A DNA stretch of 64,000 nt from Chondrus crispus (taxonomy: Eukaryota > Rhodophyta > Florideophyceae > Gigartinales > Gigartinaceae): NCBI RefSeq assembly GCF_000350225.1, contig NW_005179037.1, positions 62,001-126,000 on the forward strand, read 5' to 3'. The translations under genes and the position numbers were made by a program. The notes under the pieces were generated by a model that worked only from the letters and a program-made list of their open reading frames with translations, was not told the origin of the DNA and made no database searches. Shown piece by piece: positions 50,301 to 59,156 of the stretch; positions within the stretch are counted from its first letter, which is position 1; every line of letters begins with the position of its first letter.

Positions 50301-51908
50301 TCGTTCTGGGAGGAGAATGACGAGTTCGACGCCACCAACATCGAGCGCGCCGCAGACCACGAGGCTGGCGCGCCCGACTCTTCGGTCGCCCCTCCGCAGG
50401 ACGACCTTCCGGCTCCTCTTACGATAGAGGAGATCGCCGAAGAGCAACGCGTAGATGACTTCTGCCAAACCGTTTTGGCACGACAGTCAGAGTCCCGGGA
50501 CTCCGCATTCTTCGAGGACCACCAGGGGGTGCTCAAACGGAGACACCCCTTCGACCTTGCTATCGTGCAGGTGGTGGTACCTCGGACGCTCCGCGCCAGG
50601 CTTCTTCGCCTGTGCCACAACCCGGTCATCGCAGGGCACCCGGGCCAGAATCGTATGTACTACGCGCTCCGTCGCGAGTACTACTGGCCTCATCTGGCGG
50701 CAGATGTTGCCGCCACGGTGCGAGGTTGTCGAACCTGCGCGATGAACCGGGTCAAGCTGAGGAAACATCTCAACCGATTGAGATTGTTTCCAGCTACGAG
50801 GCCGCTCGAGAGTCTGGCCATCGACATCTTGGGGCCGCTCCCCAAGACGAAGTCAGGGAAACGGTTCCTGCTCGTGATCACGGACCGTTTTAGCAAGCTG
50901 ACGCAAGTCGTTGCGCTCCGCACGATAACCGCATACACCGTCGCAGTTGCGTTCTGCGAATCGTGGGTGTTCAAGTACGGCGTTCCGCGCACGTTGCTGT
51001 CGGATAACGGACCGCAGTTTAATGCCAAGTTCTTCCACAGCACGTGCCGTGTTCTGGGGATAACTAATATGTACACATCGGCGTACCATCCCCAGACGAA
51101 CGGGCAAGTCGAGCGATACAACCGAACGATCGCTCCGATGCTACGCAACTACGTAGGCGAGCATCAAGATGACTGGGACGTGTACGTAGGGCCGCTTACG
51201 TATGCGTATAACTCCCACGTACACCGCACCACCAACACGACGCCGTTCGAGCTCGTGCTCAGCAGACCACCGCTAGAGTTCTCGCTTCGACGAGCCGACG
51301 GTGACGTTCCCCCTGCCGACAGGGGGAACCAACGTGCGGAGTTCCTCAAGACCTTGGATTCGACAATCCAGAGGGCCTACGGGAGCCTGCGTCGGACGCA
51401 GGCTCGCTACAAGCGCGACTTTGATAAGCGCATACGACGGATCAATTCGCGGCTCCGTCCCGGAGAGTACGTATACCTCAACCCCACCGACGGGGGGAAG
51501 ACTTCGAACAAGCTCGCGTCCCCAGCAGTGGGGCCCTACCGTGTCCTCGCCGACGACCGCCGAACCATCACGATCGATCGTGATGGGGTCACTGAGCGGG
51601 TCTCCGCAGATCGCTGCGTGTACGCGCCACCGCCGACGGACGCACTACGGGCGAGCACGACAACCCCAGCTGACCTCGCCGACAAGGTCAGAGAGGGGAC
51701 ACAGTACGCTGTCGAGCGACTACTGAAGCACCGAGATATGGAAGACGGAACTATCGAGTTCCTCATCAAGTGGGTGGATTTCGACACGCCCACCTGGACT
51801 GCGCGGACTCACGTCCCGGAGGAGTTGGTGTCTCGTTACGCCCAACGCCTCCGGAGGCGCACCGGCATGGACCTCAACTCAAACGTGAACGCGGACGTTC
51901 ACGCTTGA
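47328..51908 (+). CDS. Gypsy-2 Pol polyprotein with chromodomain, 1526 aa
   Basis: ATG at 47328, open to TGA 51906-51908. Order: basic N-terminus; retropepsin with D142 in VDTCSGYNLV (usual DTGSG has Gly where Cys is) and VLLGTAFID; reverse transcriptase (about 510-690) with VPKKDGSLRFCVDYRRLN and Y637-L-D-D640; RNase H with IDTDASAYQLG (787-), ATERECFAVVWA and RTDHDALRW; an acidic linker (~930-1040); integrase with HHCC finger (H..HPG, CRTC), D1166 (AIDILG), D1226 (SDNGPQF) and E1262 (GQVERYN), 35 residues after D1226; and a C-terminal chromodomain (~1460-1510: YAVERLLKHRDMEDG, FLIKWVDFDTPTW). All catalytic residues are present. The chromodomain would target integration to modified chromatin. 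Confidence 0.93.
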   Translation: MPIQEGAHVEASEGPTLGEQDTGTADVPVRRNDGARGNDDRKRSVDPLTPASPRSPEKGPCRTDSSNPRGVTDPRTPQGRGRRKRKRGQQRNRRPRRNDLTDKVTPKVVDGVICLLTSKIYNVLGSIATEGNAFKPRTIAVDTCSGYNLVRKADLPPDWTRYVVHDAPLPRLAGANSNPLKLSAVVRLAVRLRNTVFRIPFVVADQLAVPVLLGTAFIDTHVRCIDIEAQRMELRQGGSVAIVDGKGESTPPTRRHGRHTGRPDVREEAPQAIRIARWVTIPARSQARVRVTTAGRGLVFMEPKPSLQHRHGVRLTNGVVEVLPNQTFDVLVANFSRRERRLPKHTVVGYATRNPLAILTPERCVAEGVAHALHLTDLTDQVGKARAGRPSSDELETVRREQVGTDDRPPGDQPTAGGTVNIHKKDPKNPPMDWEKEVDLSYIDDDKLRGHVLEMLRKHSSLWSGALGTIRATEHRIPLEPGTKPIRSMPYRKGPAMREMVAKEVNQMLNAGVIEPASTEWASPVVLVPKKDGSLRFCVDYRRLNAKTAGDSYPLPRMDDCIDSLGDAAVFTTLDCNSGYWQIPVAPEDRDKTTFTTHMGTFRHLRMPFGLKGAPATFQRALDIILSGVRWQICLVYLDDVIVFSRTDAEHAKHLDTVLSLLGSAGISLKLKKCSFFQPKVRYLGHVISPAKLSVADTAADAFRTFTFPRTLTQVRSFLGACNVYRRFVKGFSKIARPLTDMTRKDSDPDFYNPTEDQLQAFENLKECMIAPPILALPRHGRPYMIDTDASAYQLGCTLLQEHDQPNDWRPVGYWSYSLNDSERNYSATERECFAVVWAVRTLRPYVEGTKFTVRTDHDALRWLMSLTESSGRLTRWRLRLAEYDFTIQYRPGRVHQVPDALSRLVSPRVADDPRPTVGVDDDIPTFDVCTTVRDVSNELAGHVCIASCDHEVEHVFATTRNQASSRRRSRSRARDEPMGDDEAPALQGPNSFWEENDEFDATNIERAADHEAGAPDSSVAPPQDDLPAPLTIEEIAEEQRVDDFCQTVLARQSESRDSAFFEDHQGVLKRRHPFDLAIVQVVVPRTLRARLLRLCHNPVIAGHPGQNRMYYALRREYYWPHLAADVAATVRGCRTCAMNRVKLRKHLNRLRLFPATRPLESLAIDILGPLPKTKSGKRFLLVITDRFSKLTQVVALRTITAYTVAVAFCESWVFKYGVPRTLLSDNGPQFNAKFFHSTCRVLGITNMYTSAYHPQTNGQVERYNRTIAPMLRNYVGEHQDDWDVYVGPLTYAYNSHVHRTTNTTPFELVLSRPPLEFSLRRADGDVPPADRGNQRAEFLKTLDSTIQRAYGSLRRTQARYKRDFDKRIRRINSRLRPGEYVYLNPTDGGKTSNKLASPAVGPYRVLADDRRTITIDRDGVTERVSADRCVYAPPPTDALRASTTTPADLADKVREGTQYAVERLLKHRDMEDGTIEFLIKWVDFDTPTWTARTHVPEELVSRYAQRLRRRTGMDLNSNVNADVHA

Positions 51909-51919
51909 GGAGGGGGCCC
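51885..51919 (+). repeat. Hairpin-polypurine motif, copy A (end of pol)
   Basis: Starts GTGAACGCGGACGTTCAC, then GCTTGAGGAGGGGGCCC. It is 34/35 identical to 55539-55573, directly before the 3' LTR. The palindrome GTGAACG/CGTTCAC is followed by an LTR-adjacent-type polypurine tract. It overlaps the last pol codons. Confidence 0.85.
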
Positions 51920-53147
51920 CGACCGCTCCGTTAGGATCAAGGTAACCGACCGCGGTTGGACAAAATTCCGATAAAGGGGGAAGGGACACCTGTCCGTGGA
52001 TCCCCCTGACGGGGAGGGAATCACACGACCCCAGGAACAACATCGGACGGAGATTCTCAAAAGGAACACGCAACCGCGAAGAAGTCGCGTGACAGCAAGC
52101 AGTACGGGCTGCCTTATGACAATAGCCGCGAGAACATCAATTGACGTAGAAGGACACCGGTCCCTCGAAACCGATGATGGGGACGCCTAACTGCAGGGGG
52201 GTCCGAACCTCCGCGTTACCACAGGAGCGCAGCAGCGATCTGCATGAGCGTTCGAGTCGCCGATCGACAGCGCCGCATACGGAATAGGGTGTGAGAAGTT
52301 ACGCGTCTTAGGGGATGCGAACGCCCCAGGAATGCCCGCCTCGAACGTGTGCGTGTGCCAATATGGTCAAGTCGCACCGGTTGGGCGCAAGAGCGAATGG
52401 ATCGCACAAAAATAACGCGCGAGGTGTAGGGGAGAGCGTACCCATGCTTGGAATACGGACCAAGCGAAGGCAGGGAGCCTCAGGCACAGGTAATATATGC
52501 AGATACGAACCTCGGGTCACGACCACAGCCCACTCCCCACTGTCAGCGCGCGATACGCTTATACTGTACGCCGAGTACAAGCCCTTCTGACAAACCGCCA
52601 CCGCCGACGGCGGTGGGTTAAAAAATAGAGGAAATTAGCGACGGGGGGTATTATACCGCCGCGCGCGTGTGGCCCGTGCAGTACACGCCACCCGCGCTAC
52701 ACCAAATCGGGTCCACGATGCGTGCCTGGTGTCCGACAACTGGCGATAACCGCCTCCGGAGCGAGGGGAAAGGGGGCCGCGAGGAACTCCACAGTAGCCC
52801 CTCGCCGCGACCAAGGGGCATACGGCCCCTCCGACGACGCCGACCTCTCCGTCGGGTAGCGAAGCGCCGGCGGCGTTCACGTGCTACGAGCGCGCTCTGC
52901 CCTCGCCCCGATGGCGAGGGGCGCGACGACAAGAAGAATACCGCGCGCTCTGCCCTCGCCCCGATGGCGAGGGGGCGCGACGAAGATGACACGCTCGTGG
53001 GACCTTGCCTCGGTGGAACCGGAGCGCGAGGAGCGGACGGGAGGGAACAAGAACGAAGGCGGACGGGAGGGAACAAGAACGAAGGATGCGAACATTCTTT
53101 ATGAAGGGAATGGGACGAGTGGTCCCGGACCGGGGAAGCATGCCACC
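51909..53147 (+). other. Gypsy-2 3' module, proximal part
   Basis: Homologous to Gypsy-1 36617-37470 up to about 52750. Contains CACCGCCGACGGCGGTGGG, two units with CCCTCGCCCCGATGGCGAGG hairpins near 52900-52980, and two direct copies of AAGAACGAAGG-type sequence near 53045-53085. No protein domain recognised on either strand. Confidence 0.6.
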
Positions 53148-55370
53148 TCAACGAGTGCCATCAGGACTACGGTCTAAATGCCCCGGCGGGCAGTACCCTG
53201 GATAACGCGGAACATCAGAGTTCCGCGGAGTATCCGCCGCACCCTCCTCGAGAGGAGGCATGGCGACCCGCTGGTATGAACCGCCTCCTCGTACAGGAGC
53301 TGCGGGCGCCCCTGACCCGTACGACGTCAGGGGGACGGCCGTCGGGTCGGCATACGGGTCGGGTCGGCGAGGTGGCTGTAAGACGACTTCACGGGCCGCG
53401 GACGCTTGGATGGCACGAAGGCTGTCCCGCTCCTGTCGATAGCGATCTCGATCCGCGACAGCGCGTTCGTACGCGCTAGCCTGAAGACGGGAAGCGCCCC
53501 GCGCGGAGTCGTTTTTGCCCTGCAACCGTCGGACCGAGAGGGAGAGCGAGTCGCGCTCCCCGTTGAGGCGACGAGCCTCATTAGTCCGTGCGAGGAACCA
53601 GCTCGCCATCGTCGATAAGAGGCTACCCACGGTCCACGCCCGGTCACCGGCGGGTCCCAAAGCCTGCGCAAGTTCGGGCACGGAGGTGATGTCCTCCCGC
53701 GAAAGAGGAAGGTCCCGAACCGCCACCCCAGGGGTCACGTCCTCGGAGGGGGGAGCTAGCGGAGGCATGGGGAGGATCGCCGGCGAGGCGACGGGTATCA
53801 CCGGTTGCTCTTCTGCCTCACGGGGCGGAGTGGAACGAAACGGGTCGACACCTACCATGGCGGGAGTGAAAGGGACGGCATCCAGGTCCCGATACCGCTT
53901 GCGGCGGTTCCGCCGGGACCCTGAGCCGACACCACCCCGCCTCCCTCTCGGTCCGGCTGACTCCGGAGTCGCCGCCGGGCGAGAAGCGAACGTGTCCGTC
54001 CTTGCGTGGTACACGAGGTACGCGCAACGTACGCCCGTAGCGAAATCCGGCCAGTAGTGGTGATGACGCTCACTCACTTCGTCCGCCCGTGTCATCAACG
54101 AAACGACGCCCTGGAGCGTCCAGGAAATCTGTGAAAGGCCGCGCTCGAGCGGATGTGGCGGGACAATAGGCAAGTCGGGAGCGAGTCGCGCCAGGTACGA
54201 TACGGTCTCACCAGACTGAAGAAACACGCGGCCGTGCACGCTTGCTTCGGCCATAAAGGCGCTCCCGATGGACCACGCCCACTCCTTGGCACAGCTGTCG
54301 CTCAACCGAGCGCGGGCGGGGTGACCGGGGTCGATGGTCGCATACCCGAAGTGCTTGAGAACGTAAGGCAGGAGCGGATGAATACCTAGAGAAGGAAAGG
54401 TCTCGCGAACCTGACGAGGCAGCGAGGGGAAGTGCCCGGGCGAAAGCCCGTGCTCAAAGCAGGCCGACGGGAAGACGCGACCGTCTTCTTCCGAGGAGCG
54501 CCGATAAACGGACCAGTCCCGATGGGCCACGGGGATGCCGTGAAGGCGCATCAGCGTCGCCGCGGACTTCTGAAGGGCCACCCGGGGCTTCGTGTACGCG
54601 TACGGACGCGGATACACGTAGAGCCCCGGGATCTCGGCCAAGATAAAACGGGGCGGAATGTCCGGGTTGAATCCGGACAAGTAGGCCGCCATACGATCGA
54701 CGTATAGAACCTCTTCCAGGCCAAACGCGAAGGTGCGATCACCCTGTATCGGGTCGGGGATTTGGTAAGCCACGCCGTCTCCTTCGGCAAGAAGACGGCT
54801 GAGGGCCAGCGCGGATTGATCAGCGAGGCCGGCCTCGCTGATCTTGCGGATGCGGGACAGATCAGGGCGCAAGACCGGGCTCGCCAAGATCTCGCCAACC
54901 GTTACGCCCACGCGAGCGTAGCGCGCCCACGGATACCGGAGATCACCGAGTGGCAGCGGAGTAGATCGCAAAAGCGGTACGCCAAACCAGCGCGTCGTAC
55001 TGGGGACATCGAACTCGGTCGCTCTCGTGCTGGAGCCAACAAGGGACGGGACATCAGCTCGAGAAGATCCCCCAGCGGCGGGGCCGACAGCCCTCTCAGC
55101 ACCAACGGGGCGAGGTGCTCGCGACCCGCCGTCATGCTGCTCGTCGACGACGCGACTAGGGGCACTCGCCAACTCCTCGGATAGCGTGGACTCCCTCGAC
55201 GGGCGTGTCCTCTGAAAGGGGGAGGTTGGCGTCGGCGTTGCAACACACCCGTCGATAAGGGGCGCGCTCGAAGCAGGAAGCGACGGCGCTTCCCCAGCGG
55301 CTTCTCGAGCCGACACAGCGACGCCCGCCAGCGGCGGCGAGGACGGCTTCAGCGTTGGTGATGGGGACAT
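53148..55370 (-). CDS. Antisense ORF of Gypsy-2, 740 aa, unknown function
   Basis: On the strand opposite to gag-pol the frame is open from about 55529 to TGA 53148-53150; the first ATG is at 55370. N-terminal ~110 residues are Pro/Ser/Ala-rich. Residues ~125-450 look like a folded domain (PLPLGDLRYPWARYARVGV, DLSRIRKISEAGLADQSALA, FGLEEVLYVDRMAAYLSGF, PPRFILAEIPGLYVYPRPYA, GIHPLLPYVLKHFGYATID). A basic patch follows (GSRRNRRKRYRDLD), then a coiled-coil stretch (ARTNEARRLNGERDSLSL, YERAVADRDRYRQERDSL) and a Pro-rich tail. I do not recognise the family. Antisense ORFs between pol and the 3' LTR are known in some plant Gypsy lineages. Codon use is GC-rich like gag-pol. Either a retained accessory gene or captured sequence. 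Confidence 0.6.
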   Translation of the reverse strand: MSPSPTLKPSSPPLAGVAVSAREAAGEAPSLPASSAPLIDGCVATPTPTSPFQRTRPSRESTLSEELASAPSRVVDEQHDGGSRAPRPVGAERAVGPAAGGSSRADVPSLVGSSTRATEFDVPSTTRWFGVPLLRSTPLPLGDLRYPWARYARVGVTVGEILASPVLRPDLSRIRKISEAGLADQSALALSRLLAEGDGVAYQIPDPIQGDRTFAFGLEEVLYVDRMAAYLSGFNPDIPPRFILAEIPGLYVYPRPYAYTKPRVALQKSAATLMRLHGIPVAHRDWSVYRRSSEEDGRVFPSACFEHGLSPGHFPSLPRQVRETFPSLGIHPLLPYVLKHFGYATIDPGHPARARLSDSCAKEWAWSIGSAFMAEASVHGRVFLQSGETVSYLARLAPDLPIVPPHPLERGLSQISWTLQGVVSLMTRADEVSERHHHYWPDFATGVRCAYLVYHARTDTFASRPAATPESAGPRGRRGGVGSGSRRNRRKRYRDLDAVPFTPAMVGVDPFRSTPPREAEEQPVIPVASPAILPMPPLAPPSEDVTPGVAVRDLPLSREDITSVPELAQALGPAGDRAWTVGSLLSTMASWFLARTNEARRLNGERDSLSLSVRRLQGKNDSARGASRLQASAYERAVADRDRYRQERDSLRAIQASAAREVVLQPPRRPDPYADPTAVPLTSYGSGAPAAPVRGGGSYQRVAMPPLEEGAADTPRNSDVPRYPGYCPPGHLDRSPDGTR

Positions 55371-55538
55371 GCCGAGACAGTGTCCCAATCCTGAGGGTCG
55401 AAAAAGGTGCCAAGTGCGCGCCCGATGGCCGCACGCGAGACAGAAACCGGCGAAAAGGAAGGCGTGATCGGAAGGAACGCGGGGGAGCAGCGAGACTCTG
55501 GACGCAATGGGACCACACGGGTGGCCTCCTCAAGCAGG

Positions 55539-55573
55539 GTGAACGCGGACGTTCACTCTTGAGGAGGGGGCCC
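55539..55573 (+). repeat. Hairpin-polypurine motif, copy B (before the 3' LTR)
   Basis: GTGAACGCGGACGTTCAC, then TCTTGAGGAGGGGGCCC, ending exactly at the 3' LTR. Upstream CCTCCTCAAG (55527-55536 region) is the complement of CTTGAGGAGG, so the polypurine tract can be folded into a longer hairpin. Confidence 0.85.
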
Positions 55574-56210
55574 TGTGGTATATGCGCCGTCGATTCGATT
55601 AGGTTTAGATCAGGGGCTGTAAGGCACGAACCTTACAGCCCACACGAGCCCACACGTGTACCACACGTGTGCAGGGCGTGCGCACACACACGTGGCACAC
55701 ACGTGTACTGTCAGCTCGATAGCTGACAGAGCCACCGCGCGCGACGACTCGCGCCGGCTACGGTAGCATGATACTGTAGTCTGGTATGATAACCGAACAC
55801 TTGTACATTAAATAAGGGAGCGACCGACGGCGGAGGAAAGGGACAAGCACGGGCTTGTCCACGACCTTCCGCCTTGGTCGACAACCCACCGCTTAACCTA
55901 AAACACGAGTCCGCTCTCGCGTCTCGTTTAGGTAAGGGAACCGACGCGGGGTGCAGGCGCTACAGTGCGCGCGCGTGCAGCGATCCGCCTCCGCCCGTCG
56001 ACACTGGCCTGCTACCCAGTGTCGCTCCGGGGCGTTGAGGCGTCGATCCGCCCCGCTGCGCAATCACTCGCGCCTGCCACCCTTCCCGCTCTACCACGCT
56101 ACCAGGACCCGTGTCCTTTCTCTTTGCGTGTGTTCCGTCTTCCGCCGATCCGGAGTCTGCTACTGAACTGCGTGCATACACCCCCGCCGTTTGGGGGTGT
56201 TTATGCTACA
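55574..56210 (+). repeat. Gypsy-2 3' LTR, 637 bp
   Basis: Nearly identical to the 5' LTR (for example GGGAGGGACC to GGGAGCGACC, GGCCCGCTAC to GGCCTGCTAC). Followed by ACATG, not by a copy of the left flank. Confidence 0.95.
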
Positions 56211-56891
56211 ACATGAGTATTCAGTGTATGCGTCACGCTGTATACGACTCTTGCATCAGCATGCGCCGTTGTGCTATACTCTCGTCAGCATGCGACGTTG
56301 TACTGTGCCCTCGTCATGGTGCGCCGTTGGATGCAAGTTGATGACAGTACTCGTGTGATTCACATCGGATATCACGTGAGATGTGTAGAAAGTCTGGATG
56401 CACATTGTTGCTACCCGTCATAGTTGTCTGGCAGTGTGTACTGAAATTAGTAAGGTACGAAACAAGAGCATGTATGGGGACTGAGATATGACAGGACTTT
56501 GCGTTGTTGGAAATAGAGAGATGCCAAGTTGTTCATTGTGCAAGAGTATATTCTGTCATGTCTGTATGCAGATTAGTAAGGTGTGAAACGATTGCATGCA
56601 TAGGGCCATGGTTTACAGTCACTCGAAATGTGTAGAAACTGTTGTGCACTGATAGTCAATAGTCAATTCGTAAGGTGGAAATAGAACAGTGTGGACGGGC
56701 CAGAAGAGGACCGCGCTTGGTCGTGCATACGGTGAGTACGGTTTATCAGGTGTCAAAGTAATGGGATAGTGTAACACTCAAAGTGTATAAGTATCGCCGA
56801 AAGACGGCTCCAAGTAAACCTCGGTACCAACTCCTTCACTCACAAACATCAACCTGCCCTTCTTCTTTCCCTTGCCCCTCCGCACCTACCA
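56211..56891 (+). repeat. LTR-like segment left of Copia-2
   Basis: Contains AATTAGTAAGG or AATTCGTAAGG at about 56450, 56573 and 56668, and a TATA-like GTGTATAAG near 56784. It ends CTACCA before TTAG, as does 59157-59892. Its left limit is not defined; it starts directly at the Gypsy-2 3' LTR. Confidence 0.5.
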
Positions 56892-56895
56892 TTAG

Positions 56896-59156
56896 CAAAA
56901 GCAAAGGCAGTCATCGGACTCACGCTTTCTGATGACTACTTGCAACATGTGCGAGGGTGTAGCAGTGCGAAAGAGACTTGGGAAGCAATTCTGAATGTGT
57001 TTGAGCGTCATACTTTGCTCAACAAACTTGCCGCCCGTCGCGACTTTTACACTGTATCCATGCTCCCATCCGAGAAAGTGCTCGTGTTCATCAATCGTGT
57101 GAAGCAACTTGCTGCCAGATTGTAGTCAATGAGTGTTGAGATTGACGATAAAGAAATTGCAATGGCTGTGTTGAATGGCTTGCCTCCACGATTCGATAAC
57201 CTGATTGTTGCTCTTGACGCACTTGGCAATGAAGATAAAGTGTTTGGACTCGAGTTTGTGAAGAGTCGTCTGCTGCAAGAAGAACAACGAGAAAGCATGA
57301 AGACCGCTTCTGCTTCGTCACCACATGCACCTGCACTTGTCAATCGTATGTCTATTCGACGCGATATGAAATGTACGAATTGCAATAGACATGGGCATAC
57401 TGCAGAGCGTTGCTGGGGCAAGGACGTGAATGGGCGCCGACCTGCACCGCCAGATGGGTTTCGGTCACGCAACACTGGCTTGAAGCCAAGTGCCTTCGTT
57501 TCTCGAGATGACAATTCTACTGCTGCCTTTGCGGAGAGTGACTTTACTTGCTTGCTTTCAACTTCCACTCCAGAAAAGAGGGCTGCAAACGCAGGGTCAT
57601 GGCTTGTCGATTCCGGTTGCAGCGCTCACATTACGTTTGATCGCTCTTTGTTCGTTACGTATGAACAGATGCAATCTGGATCAGTCGAGATGGGCACGAA
57701 GGCTAGAGCTATTGTCGCTAGTCGCGGTGAGGTAGAATTCATGTTGAACGTCAACGGTAGTCCCCATCATTGAATATTGTCAGTCGTCTTGCATGTCCCT
57801 GATTTCGGTTACTCGCTACTGTCTGTTAGCCAAACGGTTTCAAAGGGTTTGCAAGTGTCATTTGAAAATGAGAAATGCCTCGTTACTGCAGGACCAACTG
57901 TAGTTGCCACAGCGAGTCAAGTTGGGGATTTGTACATACTTGACGTCATGAATGAAACCTTTTCTGCTCACGTAGTTACCATGCAGACGCTACATGAACG
58001 CATGGCCCACGTTAATGTACAAGGAATCGCATCAATGATTCACAATAATGTGATAAGTGACATCAACGTTCGTCAAAGCGATGTCATCAGTGCAATGAGT
58101 CCGAAGTCTGACAATCACCCTCTCATTTGTCCTGCGTGTGTGTTCGGGAAAGCAACGCGATCAGTAATCCCAAAACAGCGATCATCGTCTCGAGCACAGA
58201 ACTGTCTTGACTTGGTACATTCTGATGTCTGCGGTCCACTTGAAGTACAGTCAGTTGGTGGCTCGAGATACTTCATTACCTTTGTAGATGATCACTCGAA
58301 CTGGGTTGTTGTGTACACGATGAGAAATAAATCGGAGGCGTTTGCAAAATACAAGTTGTATCAAAAGTTTGCCCAAACGCACACTGGTCGCAAAGTAAAG
58401 GTGCTTCGCACTGATCGAGGGGGAGAGTACTTGTCGACGGAATTCAAGTCGCATTTAGATTTAAACGGTACGCAGCACCCACTCACAACGACGTACATCC
58501 CTGAACAGAACGGTGTTGCTGAACGTTTAAATCGAACTTTGATTGATCTTGTCCGCTCAATGCTTTCTCATAAACAGGTCAGTAAGCGATTCTGGGCCGA
58601 GGCTCTTGCCACTTCGGTATATGTACGCAATCGAGTTACTTCACGCGCTTTGCCCGTTAATACAACTCCGCACCACATTTGGATGAATTCCACTCCAAAT
58701 GTTGGCCATTTGCGAGTATTTGGGTCAGAGTGTTGGTATACATTACCAAAATTGGAGCTTCGTAAGCTGGACATGCGAGCGCGTGAAGCGATGTTTCTTG
58801 GGTACTCGCAATGCAGTAAGGCATACAAACTTTGGGACGGAGAGTTGAATAAAATTGTTGTGTCACGGGATGTCAAGTTTGATGAATCGACATGTGCGAT
58901 GCATGACATTCGTGCACACGAAAGTGATTCAATCAACTCTGATGTTGACGTTGTATTGCTCGGTGGCGACAATGGGAATACAGCTGATACCCCAAATACG
59001 GATGAGGTTGGTTCTGAAGAGGACGAAGTTTCGGAGGAGGTTCTTGAAAACGATGGCCCTCACTCTGTATGTGAGAACGATGAAGATGAAGATGATGTAC
59101 CTATAGGAAGGTCAGCGGGGCAGAGGGAACAAGGATGGTTGAAGGTTTTGTTGTAA
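56896..59156 (+). pseudogene. Copia-2 gag-protease-integrase, single frame with two stops
   Basis: One frame from 56896 to 59156, broken only by TAG at 57123-57125 and TGA at 57771-57773. Gag C-terminal part (SAKETWEAILNVFER, VLNGLPPRFDNLIVALDAL), zinc knuckle CTNCNRHGHTAERC (C-x2-C-x4-H-x4-C), protease SWLVDSGCSAHIT with intact DSG, pre-integrase FGYSLLSVSQ, then HHCC finger (LHERMAHVN, CPACVFGKATR). The integrase core has LVHSDVCGPL (Asp), LRTDRGGEYLS (Asp) and PEQNGVAERLNRT (Glu), all intact, then FWAEALATSVYVRNR and MFLGYSQCSKAYKLW. It ends in an acidic linker where RT would follow. The 5' end of gag is missing. Confidence 0.85.

Larger units (their letters stand above)
43900..56210 (+). 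mobile_element. Gypsy-2: 12.3-kb chromovirus with intact gag and pol and an antisense ORF
   Basis: LTRs of 637 bp (43900-44536, 55574-56210) begin TGTGG and end CTACA and differ at about five or six positions. Primer site TGGTCTCCCGACC follows the 5' LTR, and GAGGAGGGGG precedes the 3' LTR. Gag and pol are open. A 3.65-kb module between pol and the 3' LTR carries a 740-codon antisense ORF. Flanks AAGGG and ACATG do not match, so no target duplication is present. Likely a recent and possibly autonomous copy that recombined, or whose flank was rearranged. Confidence 0.95.

Noticed and set aside
53260..55184. Several plus-strand frames of 60-180 codons inside the Gypsy-2 3' module
   Set aside because: They are the complements of the longer antisense frame and show no domain.
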